Positions 17,121-25,621 of a stretch of 64,000 nucleotides of DNA are shown here, piece after piece. The position numbers and the translations under genes were made by a program. Source of the stretch: Dongia_B sp035539215 (GTDB lineage Bacteria > Pseudomonadota > Alphaproteobacteria > Dongiales > Dongiaceae); assembly GCA_035539215.1 (NCBI GenBank), contig DATLIX010000106.1:155366-219365 (forward strand), given 5' to 3'. The notes under the pieces were generated by a model, which was not told where the DNA came from, searched no databases, and was given only the letters and a program-made list of their open reading frames with translations. The number at the start of each line of letters is the position of its first letter. Within the stretch, counting starts at the first letter, position 1.

Positions 17121-17786
17121 TCACATCTTGTCGTCGCCGAGGGTGCTGATGCCGGCATGGGCCATGACGGTGGGGCGGCCGGTGACGACAGGCGGCGCCT
17201 CGGCCGGCGGCGTGACGCCGGCCAGTTTCAGCATCGCCGCCGTGTCGGCGATCTCGGCATATTCGTCCCGCAGATTGGCAAGCGACATGGCATGGACCTC
17301 GGCGGCCGTGCGTTTGGTGCCGGCATAATCCACCTTGTCGAAGCAGAAGCAGGCATCGGCGACGACGCGGGTCTTGAAGCCGAGATTGCCGGCGCTGCGT
17401 GCCGTGGCCTCGACCGAGTTGTTGGTGCTGACGCCGGTGATGACGAGGGCGGTGACGCTGCGCTGATGCAGCCAGCGCTCAAGGCCGCTCAGCACGAAGG
17501 CGTCGGGCACGTTCTTTTCCGCCACATGCTCGCTGTCCAGCGGCGCCAGGGCCGGCTGGAACTCGGCGCCGCCCTGGCCGGGCCAGAACGGCGAGCCGGG
17601 GCTGCGCGAGATATGGCGGATATGCACCACCGTGCCCCTGGCCGCGCGCCAGGCATCGAGCAGCAGGGCGATATTGGCCTCGGCCTCGGGATTGTTGCGC
17701 AGGCCGGCCTCGGCCCGCGCCATGCCTTGCTGCATGTCGATGATGAGGAGCGTCGGCAGGGAAGAGATCGGGAGCGGCTGTTTCAT
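17121..17786 (-). CDS. Isochorismatase-fold hydrolase with Ser at the Cys position
   Basis: The 221-residue protein has the fold of cysteine hydrolases: LLIIDMQQG (Asp17), Lys91 in VAEKNVPDAF, and the third motif ITGVSTNNSVEATAR. In most family members the third residue of the triad is Cys; here it is Ser124. Siderophore isochorismatases also lack this Cys, so the protein may act on another substrate or use a different mechanism, or may have lost activity. The C-terminal 35 residues are an extra tail. The gene is alone on its strand. Confidence 0.85.
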   Translation of the reverse strand: MKQPLPISSLPTLLIIDMQQGMARAEAGLRNNPEAEANIALLLDAWRAARGTVVHIRHISRSPGSPFWPGQGGAEFQPALAPLDSEHVAEKNVPDAFVLSGLERWLHQRSVTALVITGVSTNNSVEATARSAGNLGFKTRVVADACFCFDKVDYAGTKRTAAEVHAMSLANLRDEYAEIADTAAMLKLAGVTPPAEAPPVVTGRPTVMAHAGISTLGDDKM

Positions 17787-18084
17787 CCGCGGATGATAGC
17801 GGCCTGTGCACCCGCGCTGTCAAGCGATGGCGGCGCGGGATGAATCAACAAGACGGCATCGATCGGCAAGGCGGGAGAGCAGGATGGTATAGCCGCCGGC
17901 CGGCGATGGGCGACGCGGGATGCCGGTCCGAATTCGGCTGTCATGTCCGGACATGGGCCGCCGTTATCCGGTCAAGTAGCTGTGCGAGTCTTGTAAAGTC
18001 TTGCCAGCAGCCAGGCATTCGCCCGCTAAGGCGCACCGAGGCTTCACCTCCCTCATCCAGTTTGGCCCCTCCAGGGCGCGCAGG
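17787..18084. other. Gene-free spacer of about 300 bp
   Basis: Spacer between two leftward genes, so it should hold the isochorismatase promoter and the end of the ATPase transcript. I see no clear hairpin. Confidence 0.35.
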
Positions 18085-20958
18085 TCAGAATGCCAGCCGC
18101 TTGCGCCAGAGTGCCTTCAACATTTCCAGCAGGGCGAAGACGGCGAGGCCGGCGCCGAGGGTGAGGCTGAGATCGTCGGCATGGAGCGGGCCGAAGCGGA
18201 AGAGATCGCGCGCGGCCGGCCAGCCCAGCGTCAGGCCCAGCATGGCGGTGACGACAAGGAGGACGAGGCCGAGGGCCGGATTGGGCCGGCGCAGCGCCGT
18301 CAGCAGCGAGGCGCTGAAGGAGCGGTTGACCAGGATCAGGCCGACGATGGAGAGAACCAGGCTGAAGAAGGTGAGGGCGCGGACCTCTGCTTCCGGCATG
18401 CCCTGTTCCGTTCCCGGGCCGGCTGCCGCGACGTGCTCCGGGTCGAAGAAGCTAGACCCGAATAATCCAGGGCCGATGACGCCGAGCGCCATCAGGTAGA
18501 TGGCGGCGACCAGGGCGAAGACGACCGCGCCCTGCAGCAGGCTCCAGACGGTCAAGGCGCGGGTGAAGAGCGGCTGGGCCGGCGGGCGCGGGGGGCGGCG
18601 CATGACGTTGCGTTCCTCCACCTCCGCCTCGAAGACCAGCGAGCAGACGGGATCGATCACCATTTCCAGGAAGGCGATGTGGACCGGGCCGAAGATGATC
18701 GGCAGGCCGAAGAGCAGCGGGAGGAGGGCGAGACCGGCGATCGGCACATGCACGGCGAAGATGAAGCCGATCGCCTTGCGCAGGTTGTCGTAGATCCGGC
18801 GGCCGAGCCGCACCGCCGCGACAACCGAACCGAAATCGTCATCCAGCAGCACGATCGACGAGGCTTCGCGCGCCACATCGGTACCGCGCCCGCCCATGGC
18901 GATGCCGATATGCGCGGCCTTCAGCGAGGGCGCGTCGTTGACGCCGTCGCCGGTCATCGCCACCACCTCGCCATTGGCCTTCAGGGCCTCGACGATGCGC
19001 AATTTCTGTTCCGGCATGATGCGGGCGAAGATGCGCGTCAGGCGCAGGCGCACCGCGAGCTCGCTGTCATTGAGCCGCGCCAGTTCCTCGCCGGTCATCA
19101 CATCCGCCGCATCGCTGCCGGGATCGCTACGGGGATCGCCGGCGCCCTCCGCGCCGGTCTCGATGCCGGCCTGGCGGGCGATGGCGCGGGCGGTGGCGGG
19201 GTAGTCGCCGGTGATCATGATCACCTTGATGCCGGCCGAGCGGCATTCGGCGACCGCGGCCGGCACGCTCGCCCGCAGGGGATCGGTGAGACCGACCAGG
19301 CCGAGGAAGCTGTAGTCGAAGTCGCGCTGCGACGCGGGGAAGGCACTGTCGCTGAATCCTGTCGCGCCGAAACCTGTCGCGGTGAAGGCGGCCCGGGCGA
19401 CGCCGAGGACGCGCATGCCGCTGGCGGCCATCTCGTTGACGGCCTGCGTCATCGCGGCGTGTTCGTCGGGCGAGAGGCGGCACAGGCCGGCGATGGCTTC
19501 CGGCGCACCCTTGGCGGCGACAACCAGGTCGAGCGCGCCATCGGATGCCTTCGTGGAGCCGGGGCGCTGCCACAGATGCGACATGGCGAGGAGATCAGGC
19601 TGCAGGCCATAGGCATGCCGGAGCTGCCAGTCGAAGCCGTGCAGATGTTCGGTCTCGGCAAGAAAGCTGCGGCCGAGATCGTGGAAGGCTTTCTCCATCG
19701 GATCGAAAGGATCGCGCGCACTGGCGAGGATGCCGTATTCGACCAGGTCATGACAGTCCTCCGGCAGGGCGCCGTCGGACTCCGCCTGGTCGCGGCGCAG
19801 GATTTTGCCGAAGCCCCGCTCGCGCACCGGGCGCAATTCGGCGATGGTCATGCGGTTCTCGGTCAGGGTGCCGGTCTTGTCGGTGCAGAGCACGGTGGCC
19901 GAGCCCAGCGTCTCGATGGCGGCGGCGCGGCGGGTCAGCACGCGGGCGCGCGAGATGCGCCAGGCGCCCATCGCCATGAAGACGGTGAGGACGACGGGAA
20001 ATTCCTCGGGCAGCATCGACATGCCGAGCGTGATGCCGGCCAGCAGGGCATCGAGCCAGCTGCCGCGCAGGAAGCCGAAGAGCAGCACGGCGAGGAGACT
20101 GACGCCAAGGCCGAAGACGGCGAAGACGCGCACCAGGCGGCGGGTCTGCTGCTGCAGGCGCGGCGGCTCGGTCTCCAATCTGCCGAGGCTCTCGCCGATC
20201 TTGCCGATCTCGCTGCGCAGGCCGGTCGCCGTCACCTCGGCGATGCCGCTGCCGCGCACCACCAGCGAGCCGGAGAAGAGCATCGGCAGATCGTCGCCCC
20301 CTGGCCGATACGATCGGCCCGCCTGGTCGACGGCATCCGCCGCCATGCCATCGGCGGCAGCCGGATGTTTCCGCACCGGGACGGACTCGCCGGTCAGCAG
20401 GGATTCATCGGCTTGCAGGTTCTGCGCCTCCATGAGCAGCGCATCGGCGGGAACACGGTCGCCTTCCGAAAGCACGATGATGTCGCCGCGCGCCACCTCG
20501 CGCCCGGCGATGCGCGCGCGATGCCCATCGCGAATGACCAAGGCGCGCGGGCTGGTGAGATCGCGCAAGGCCTCCAGCACGCTTTCGGTGCGGGTTTCCT
20601 GCACCACCGTGACCACCACGGAGAAGGTGGCGAAAGCGAGCAGGATGAGGGCCTCGTCGAGGCTGCCGAGCAGCAGATAGATGCCGCCGCCCGCCAACAG
20701 CAGCGCCAGCATCGGCTCGCGCAGCACCTCGCCGATGATGCGCAAGGGGGTGCGTCGGTCGGGCCGCGGCAATTCATTATAGCCCTCGCGCTTCAGCCGC
20801 GCGGCGGCCTCGGCCGCGGTCAGGCCCTGATGGGCGGGGAGATCGAGGGGCGCGCCGCCGGCGGGTTTCGCGCCTGATCCGGCCGCGGCGGAGACGCCGG
20901 CTGGTGCTGTGACGGCGGCATCGCCGGCGGAGATGGGGTCGACAGGTGCGACGGACAT
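18085..20958 (-). CDS. P-type cation-transporting ATPase
   Basis: The 957-residue protein has the P-type core: TGES (residues 189-192), phosphorylation motif CTDKTGTLTEN (Asp360), and MTGDGVNDAPSLK in the hinge. The N-terminus has a CA-type domain (GLTAAEAAARLKREGYNELP). In TM4 the sequence is LPEEFPVVLTV, and in TM6 it is MVIDPVCSLVFEAE. These differ from the PEGLP and NLVTDG motifs of calcium pumps, so calcium should not be assumed; the ion is unknown. Ten helices fit the P2 plan. The first 40 residues are Ala/Pro-rich and probably disordered. Confidence 0.92.
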   Translation of the reverse strand: MSVAPVDPISAGDAAVTAPAGVSAAAGSGAKPAGGAPLDLPAHQGLTAAEAAARLKREGYNELPRPDRRTPLRIIGEVLREPMLALLLAGGGIYLLLGSLDEALILLAFATFSVVVTVVQETRTESVLEALRDLTSPRALVIRDGHRARIAGREVARGDIIVLSEGDRVPADALLMEAQNLQADESLLTGESVPVRKHPAAADGMAADAVDQAGRSYRPGGDDLPMLFSGSLVVRGSGIAEVTATGLRSEIGKIGESLGRLETEPPRLQQQTRRLVRVFAVFGLGVSLLAVLLFGFLRGSWLDALLAGITLGMSMLPEEFPVVLTVFMAMGAWRISRARVLTRRAAAIETLGSATVLCTDKTGTLTENRMTIAELRPVRERGFGKILRRDQAESDGALPEDCHDLVEYGILASARDPFDPMEKAFHDLGRSFLAETEHLHGFDWQLRHAYGLQPDLLAMSHLWQRPGSTKASDGALDLVVAAKGAPEAIAGLCRLSPDEHAAMTQAVNEMAASGMRVLGVARAAFTATGFGATGFSDSAFPASQRDFDYSFLGLVGLTDPLRASVPAAVAECRSAGIKVIMITGDYPATARAIARQAGIETGAEGAGDPRSDPGSDAADVMTGEELARLNDSELAVRLRLTRIFARIMPEQKLRIVEALKANGEVVAMTGDGVNDAPSLKAAHIGIAMGGRGTDVAREASSIVLLDDDFGSVVAAVRLGRRIYDNLRKAIGFIFAVHVPIAGLALLPLLFGLPIIFGPVHIAFLEMVIDPVCSLVFEAEVEERNVMRRPPRPPAQPLFTRALTVWSLLQGAVVFALVAAIYLMALGVIGPGLFGSSFFDPEHVAAAGPGTEQGMPEAEVRALTFFSLVLSIVGLILVNRSFSASLLTALRRPNPALGLVLLVVTAMLGLTLGWPAARDLFRFGPLHADDLSLTLGAGLAVFALLEMLKALWRKRLAF

Positions 20959-20964
20959 GGCAAC

Positions 20965-21003
20965 CTTGTGTCAGTGGCTTGTGCCAGCGGCTTGTGTCAG
21001 TGG
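20965..21003 (-). repeat. Three 13-bp tandem repeats in the ATPase leader
   Basis: On the minus strand the unit is CCACTGACACAAG, CCGCTGGCACAAG, CCACTGACACAAG, directly before GTTGCC and the ATG at 20958. The first and third copies are identical. The last unit provides the AAGG ribosome site. Changes in copy number would move upstream signals by 13 bases. The rest of the 20959-21260 spacer has no gene. Confidence 0.7.
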
Positions 21004-21260
21004 GCGTCTGGCAGCGGCGACAGCGGACTGTAGCGCGGAACGGCGTCCCGGCAACAGCGCTGCATTGTGGCGTCGCCCGGAGAAACTGCCGGCAATGCTC
21101 GTGCGGGATGCCGCTTGAAAAGGCCCACGCGCCGTGGAAAGGTATTTTTCAGGAGTGCGACCGGTTTGCGTAGAAGCTGCCTTGCGTTCACCCGAGACGA
21201 GCTCCGCTCTATCAAGCAGTCAAGCCTGTCAACTGATCCCCCAAGCGGACAACACAAAAT

Positions 21261-22094
21261 ATGAGCGATAGCCAGCGCATTGTCAGAACGATCTATGGTT
21301 CCTATACGGAAATATCGAAATCCCGGCTCGACCTATCTTATGATTATGAAGCTGGAACGGTGGTTGCCTTCCGTCGTGCCGTCGAGGCGCTGAAGATCGA
21401 TCATCTGCTGGATGTCGGCGCCAATATCGGCCTCTATGCGATCTATCTCTCGGATATCGAAAGTATTCAAAGCATTCATGTCTTTGAACCTTCTCCCCAT
21501 GCTTTCGAGGTTCTCAACGGCAATGTCGCCATTCAGCAAAATCCGAGCAAGTTCGTCACCTATGACGTGGCGGCTTCGGATAAGCAGGAGGAGAAGCGGT
21601 TTCACGTCGTCTCCAGTCTGGCCGGGAATAACCGGATCACGAGCGATGTCGAGGACGACAAGACGATTCCGGTGAAAAGCGCGCCGATCGATTCACTGCT
21701 GACCTTCGCGAATCAGCGAATCGCCATAAAGATCGATGTTGAGGGACATGAGCTTCAGGTTCTCTACGGCATGAAGAAGCTGCTGAGTGGGAACGATTGC
21801 TTTCTGCAGGTCGAGTGCCTGAATGAAAGCCTGGCCACCGCCGTGAGAAAGCTGCTGACGCTGCTGGGCTATAAGCTCCTCTTCGTCCTGCGAGACGACT
21901 ATATCTATGTTTCGCAGGGGCTGCTGGGGTCGTTCGACGCGGTGCAGGCCATCTATTTCCAATCCCTGCAGAAGGACCTCGCTGAATTGCTGGAATTGCG
22001 CAAGGAAAAGCGCGTGACGATCGCAACACTGACCAATCTGCTGGTCCACAACGGCTATCCGTACGATCCGGTCCTGCCTCCGGCCAAGACGTGA
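21261..22094 (+). CDS. FkbM family methyltransferase
   Basis: The 277-residue protein has the SAM-binding motif LLDVGANIGLYAIYLS (about residues 49-64), the acidic VFEPSP of the next strand, and the FkbM mark KIDVEGHELQVLYGM. FkbM enzymes methylate sugars, polyketides or glycans. No sugar or polyketide gene is nearby, so it is an orphan. The gene is clearly less GC-rich than its neighbours and has no obvious ribosome site before its ATG, both of which fit recent transfer. The last 60 residues are helical and charged. Confidence 0.88.
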   Translation: MSDSQRIVRTIYGSYTEISKSRLDLSYDYEAGTVVAFRRAVEALKIDHLLDVGANIGLYAIYLSDIESIQSIHVFEPSPHAFEVLNGNVAIQQNPSKFVTYDVAASDKQEEKRFHVVSSLAGNNRITSDVEDDKTIPVKSAPIDSLLTFANQRIAIKIDVEGHELQVLYGMKKLLSGNDCFLQVECLNESLATAVRKLLTLLGYKLLFVLRDDYIYVSQGLLGSFDAVQAIYFQSLQKDLAELLELRKEKRVTIATLTNLLVHNGYPYDPVLPPAKT

Positions 22095-22173
22095 GGCAAC
22101 GGAGTCCGTCAAGCCCGTCGCTATCCGATTAAGGAAAGAACCGGGAGAGGCTGCATCTTGCCCCTCATCCCGA

Positions 22174-22197
22174 CCCTCTCCCCGCGCGGGGAGAGGG
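22174..22197. repeat. 24-bp perfect palindrome, terminator-like
   Basis: CCCTCTCCCCGC is followed directly by its reverse complement, in the context CCTCATCCCGACCCTCTCCCCGCGCGG. This word is a well-known dispersed repeat in alphaproteobacteria. It sits 80 bases after the FkbM stop and may end that transcript. Confidence 0.7.
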
Positions 22198-22266
22198 GGA
22201 ACCGTCTTTCATAAACATCCCATTACCTTGCGTCCGTATCAGCCCCGGGCGATCGGCTCTTGCTGT

Positions 22267-22476
22267 TCAGCCGGTGGCGATATCGATGCCGGCCGGATAG
22301 ACGTGGTCCGGCGGGATGCAGGCATGCGCCAGCCGATCGCGGGCCGGCAGCGCCGTCACCGCATCGGTACCCGCGATCGGGTTGAGCACAGCAGCACGCC
22401 TGCGGGACGCGGTTGTCAGCGTCTCCGCAAGCGATGCGCCGGTGGTCCAGGGGCTAGCCGCCGATATCTGCGTCAT
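22267..22476 (-). CDS. Small ORF coupled to DUF1127 gene
   Basis: This 69-residue frame starts with an ATG that overlaps the stop of the DUF1127 gene as ATGA (22473-22476), a pattern typical of translational coupling. The product (MTQISAASPWTTGASLAETL...) has no membrane segment and no known motif. Evidence is only the overlap, so it may be a chance frame. Confidence 0.45.
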   Translation of the reverse strand: MTQISAASPWTTGASLAETLTTASRRRAAVLNPIAGTDAVTALPARDRLAHACIPPDHVYPAGIDIATG

Positions 22477-22730
22477 CGATGCACCGGCCGGCGCTGTTGG
22501 GGCTGGCCCATCGACATGGTCCGGCCGGGCAGGAAGGGGGCGTCTTCGACGACATAGCCATCCTGCAGCAGCAGGATATCGCGGCGGCTGAGGCCGATAT
22601 CCCTGAGCAAGCGATCGTCCAGATGGCGCAAAGCGGCGACCTGGCGGCGGCGGGAACGCGCCGACAGGGTGACATCAAGCAGAAATTGCGCCAAGAGGGC
22701 GATGGGATTGGTTCTCCAGAAAATGCTCAT
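22473..22730 (-). CDS. DUF1127 domain protein
   Basis: The 85-residue product contains the Arg-rich DUF1127 motif RRRQVAALRHLDDRLLRDIG followed by LSRRDI (residues 28-53). Short DUF1127 proteins in alphaproteobacteria are linked to RNA turnover and nutrient stress; that role is known for relatives, not for this one. An extended C-terminal tail of 30 residues is unusual. A GGCGGAAG site precedes the ATG at 22730. Confidence 0.88.
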   Translation of the reverse strand: MSIFWRTNPIALLAQFLLDVTLSARSRRRQVAALRHLDDRLLRDIGLSRRDILLLQDGYVVEDAPFLPGRTMSMGQPQQRRPVHR

Positions 22731-23118
22731 GATGCTTCCGCCTGGCGGTGCCTCAACGCGTGACGACCGGATCATCGCATGACGCCGGTTCGAAATCTGT
22801 GACCGATGTCATGTCCGCTCCCCTCAAGGACCGTCGCGCCGCGACCGCTCAGATCGGGGCATGGCAGGCCGGGAGCATGAACGACGGGATTGTCGTTACC
22901 GGTTCGATTGGCACAGCACCCATCGTTCGACGCCACCGGCGCCGGTGCTCACCGTGCGGTATGCGTCGTGCGATATTGCCTTGTCGAGATCGCCGCTCTT
23001 CCACCCGGAACCGATCAGCCGGTTCCATGAGCACAACTATGCCGTTTCCATTGCTATCAGGGAATATTTGCTTTTTGATGCGATGTATAAGAAAAACTTT
23101 GAGACGGATTCCGGACCC
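22731..23118. other. Divergent promoter region, about 390 bp
   Basis: The spacer separates DUF1127 (leftward) from the LysR gene (rightward). Its 3' part (23040-23100) is AT-rich. The LysR frame is open through it, but I take the Met at 23119 as the start, so the rest is probably leader. Confidence 0.4.
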
Positions 23119-24123
23119 ATGCGCGGACTCAATCTGGACCAGTTGGCCGCCTTTACCCAGGTGATCGAGCTCGGCAGCTTCTCCGCCGCCGCCAGCCGCC
23201 TCAACCTCACCCAGCCGGCCGTCAGCCAGCAGGTGCGGCAGTTGGAAGAGCGCTTCGGCCTGCGCCTGATCGAGCGGGTGGGGCGGCGCGCGACACCGAC
23301 CGAAGCCGGCATCGCCCTGCTGGCGCATGCCCATAATATCGAGATGGCGGTGGCGGCGACCCTGGACGCCATGGCGCAGCAATCGAGCGGTGCCCTCGGC
23401 CGGGTGCGGCTCGGCACCGGCAGCACCGCACTTCTTTATATGCTGCCGCCGATCCTGCGCGACCTGAAGCAGCGCTTCCCGACCCTGGAGATCAGCGTCA
23501 ACACCGGCAATACCGTCGATACGCTGAAAGCCCTGGCGGAGAACAGCCTGGATCTCGGCCTGGTGGTGGTACCGGTAACAGGACGCAGCTTCTCGGTGAC
23601 GCCGGTGTCGGATGACGAATTCGTCGCCATCGAGGCGGCGGATGCCAATCTGCTGCCCTCCCGGGTGACGCCGGCGGCGCTCGCCAAATTGCCGATGCTG
23701 CTGGATGAGCCGAACAGCCAGTCGCATCGCGTCATCGCCGACTGGTTCCGCCGCCACGGCCAGACGCCGAAGCCGGTCATGCAACTGGGCAGCGTCGAGA
23801 CCATCAAGGAACTGGTCGGGGCCGGGCTGGGCTGCGCGGTGGTGCCGCGCATCGCCGTGGCGGGAAAGAGCGGCGATGGCAGGAGTAATGACGGCCGGGG
23901 TCATGACGGCAAGGGCACCGACGGCAAAGGCGGGCGGGGCAGCCCGGTGGCGGGCAACCCGGTCGTGAGCGAGGGCAAGCCGCTGTTGCGCTGGCAATCG
24001 CTGAGCCCGCGGCTCTATCGCCGCATCGCCCTGGTCATGCGCCGGGACAAGGTCATGCACCGGGGCCTGCGCGAGGTCTATAACGCGCTGCTGCAATTGA
24101 AGAAGCAGCGTCGGAGCGGCTGA
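23119..24123 (+). CDS. LysR family regulator with a Gly/Asp-rich insertion
   Basis: The 334-residue protein has the LysR helix-turn-helix (SFSAAASRLNLTQPAVSQQV, then LEERFGLRLIERVGRRATPTEAG) and the LysR effector domain. Within the effector domain, near residues 253-290, there is a low-complexity insertion in which GK, GR and DG steps repeat (KSGDGRSNDGRGHDGKG and more). Such an insertion is not usual and would form a flexible loop. The frame is open upstream to 22861 with an inner ATG at 23083. The NUDIX gene starts four bases after the stop. Confidence 0.88.
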   Translation: MRGLNLDQLAAFTQVIELGSFSAAASRLNLTQPAVSQQVRQLEERFGLRLIERVGRRATPTEAGIALLAHAHNIEMAVAATLDAMAQQSSGALGRVRLGTGSTALLYMLPPILRDLKQRFPTLEISVNTGNTVDTLKALAENSLDLGLVVVPVTGRSFSVTPVSDDEFVAIEAADANLLPSRVTPAALAKLPMLLDEPNSQSHRVIADWFRRHGQTPKPVMQLGSVETIKELVGAGLGCAVVPRIAVAGKSGDGRSNDGRGHDGKGTDGKGGRGSPVAGNPVVSEGKPLLRWQSLSPRLYRRIALVMRRDKVMHRGLREVYNALLQLKKQRRSG

Positions 24124-24127
24124 ACCA

Positions 24128-24907
24128 ATGGCGTCCTCGACCGTTATGGCAGTCGGGACGGCGGGCACCGGGCGAGATGGCCGGAAACAGGGATGGCCAG
24201 AAACAGCGGCGGTTGGGCAGAAACGGTTGGGCATGCAGAATATGAAAATGAGCGGGCCGGCTGATCCAAGCGAGGCGACGGCGCCGGATGCAAGCGTGGA
24301 ATCGTCTTCCGAGAGCCGCCTGCATGCCGGTGACAGCAAGATGTCGCCGCCCGCGCCGCAGCAGGAGGCCATACCGGCATCATCCGTTCCGCCGGGCCGC
24401 AACTGGCGCCATCGCCTGCTGGCGGCGATCTATCCGCCGGCGATGTGGATGCGCAACAGCCTGCGCCACCGGCTGGGCCAGCAATCGATCGGCGTCTGCG
24501 CGCTCATCATCCGGACGGCCGCGGCCGGTGCCGCACGCGAGGTGCTGCTGGTGCGCCACAGCTACCGGCCCGGCTGGTGCCTGCCGGGTGGCGGGTTGAA
24601 ACGCGGCGAGGCGCCGCTGGCCGGCCTTGCCCGCGAATTGCTGGAGGAGGTGGGATTGACGCTGACCGCGACACCCCGCTTGCAGCAGATCTATCGCCAG
24701 AACTGGTTCGGCATGGTGGACTATCCGATCCTCTTCACGGTGGATGGCGATGCCGGCATTGCCGGCACGGCGCAGGTGATGGACTGGCTGGAGATCGTCG
24801 ATCTCGGCTGGTTCGACCTTCATGACCTGCCGGAGGACACCGATGTCTCCGTGCGCCAGCGGCTGGCCGAATGGCAGGGCGACCAGGCGATCAGCGACAG
24901 ATGGTAG
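24128..24907 (+). CDS. NUDIX hydrolase
   Basis: The NUDIX box is complete: GGLKRGEAPLAGLARELLEE followed by VGL (G-x5-E-x7-R-E-U-x-E-E-x-G-U), around residues 157-179 of 259. The enzyme should split a nucleoside diphosphate linked to another group, using Mg2+. About 90 residues before the fold are disordered and Pro/Ser/Ala-rich; an ATG at 24233 could be the real start. The close link to the LysR gene suggests coupling or a shared transcript. Confidence 0.85.
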   Translation: MASSTVMAVGTAGTGRDGRKQGWPETAAVGQKRLGMQNMKMSGPADPSEATAPDASVESSSESRLHAGDSKMSPPAPQQEAIPASSVPPGRNWRHRLLAAIYPPAMWMRNSLRHRLGQQSIGVCALIIRTAAAGAAREVLLVRHSYRPGWCLPGGGLKRGEAPLAGLARELLEEVGLTLTATPRLQQIYRQNWFGMVDYPILFTVDGDAGIAGTAQVMDWLEIVDLGWFDLHDLPEDTDVSVRQRLAEWQGDQAISDRW

Positions 24908-25135
24908 GCGTGACGTGGCCGCATGCGCTAGCGCGGGTGTTGGCGCGCAAGCGTCGGCGGTTGAGCCTGGGGCGTCGCGCGTAGATAGATCAGGCGTACA
25001 CAGGTTAGATCGCCGCCGACAGCGCGGCTGCGCCCGCAAATCCGCTTTTCCTCAGGCCGGCCGCGCTCTAGCATAACGGCTGCGCTTCGGCACAGCGGCA
25101 TCCGCCGCTTGCGGGCGCGGGATGAGAGCACCGCC

Positions 25136-25621
25136 ATGGCACCTGCCGAAACAGGGGATCTGGTCGAAACGGCTTTTGCCGAGATCACCTCGTCGCGGGT
25201 CAAGCGCTTCGACCTCTATTGGCGCAGCAAGTGCCGGGACGGAAACCTGCCGTCCCGCGCCGATATCGATCCCGTGGAGATCAAGGACCTGCTGGCGCAT
25301 TTCCTGCTGATCGATATCGAGACCGATCCCTTCCGCGTGCGCTACCGCCTGTGCGGTTCCGCCGTCTCGCTCTATGACGAGGAAGTGACCGGCGCCTATC
25401 TCGACACCGTGCAGAACATCACGGCCGATGAGCTGCAGCGCATCATCCGCCGCTATCGCGCCGTGGTGGAGGAGCGTCGCCCGGTCTTCATCCGCCGCAA
25501 GCAGATCTCGCGCCAGACGCGATACGAACTCGACCTGCAGGCCGGCATCTGGCCCTTGTCGCAGGACGGCACCACCGTCAATCAATGCGTCGCCGTCGAG
25601 GACTTCCCCAGTTTGGATTAA
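25136..25621 (+). CDS. PAS_5-type PAS domain protein, second copy
   Basis: The 161-residue protein shares the PAS_5 plan with the gene at 6508: RFDLYWRSKCRDGNLPSRAD, then IKDLLAHFLLIDI, the FRVRYRLCGSAV strand and a VTGAYLDTV turn. The N-terminal Lys/Arg-Phe-Asp-x-Tyr segment and the central Arg-Tyr-Arg-Leu are conserved in both. No output domain is present. An ATG at 25136 with GGATGAG upstream is preferred over a TTG at 25109. Confidence 0.82.
   Translation: MAPAETGDLVETAFAEITSSRVKRFDLYWRSKCRDGNLPSRADIDPVEIKDLLAHFLLIDIETDPFRVRYRLCGSAVSLYDEEVTGAYLDTVQNITADELQRIIRRYRAVVEERRPVFIRRKQISRQTRYELDLQAGIWPLSQDGTTVNQCVAVEDFPSLD

Noticed and set aside
18679..20877. Open frame of 732 codons opposite the P-type ATPase
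   Set aside because: Shadow frame with no recognisable domain.
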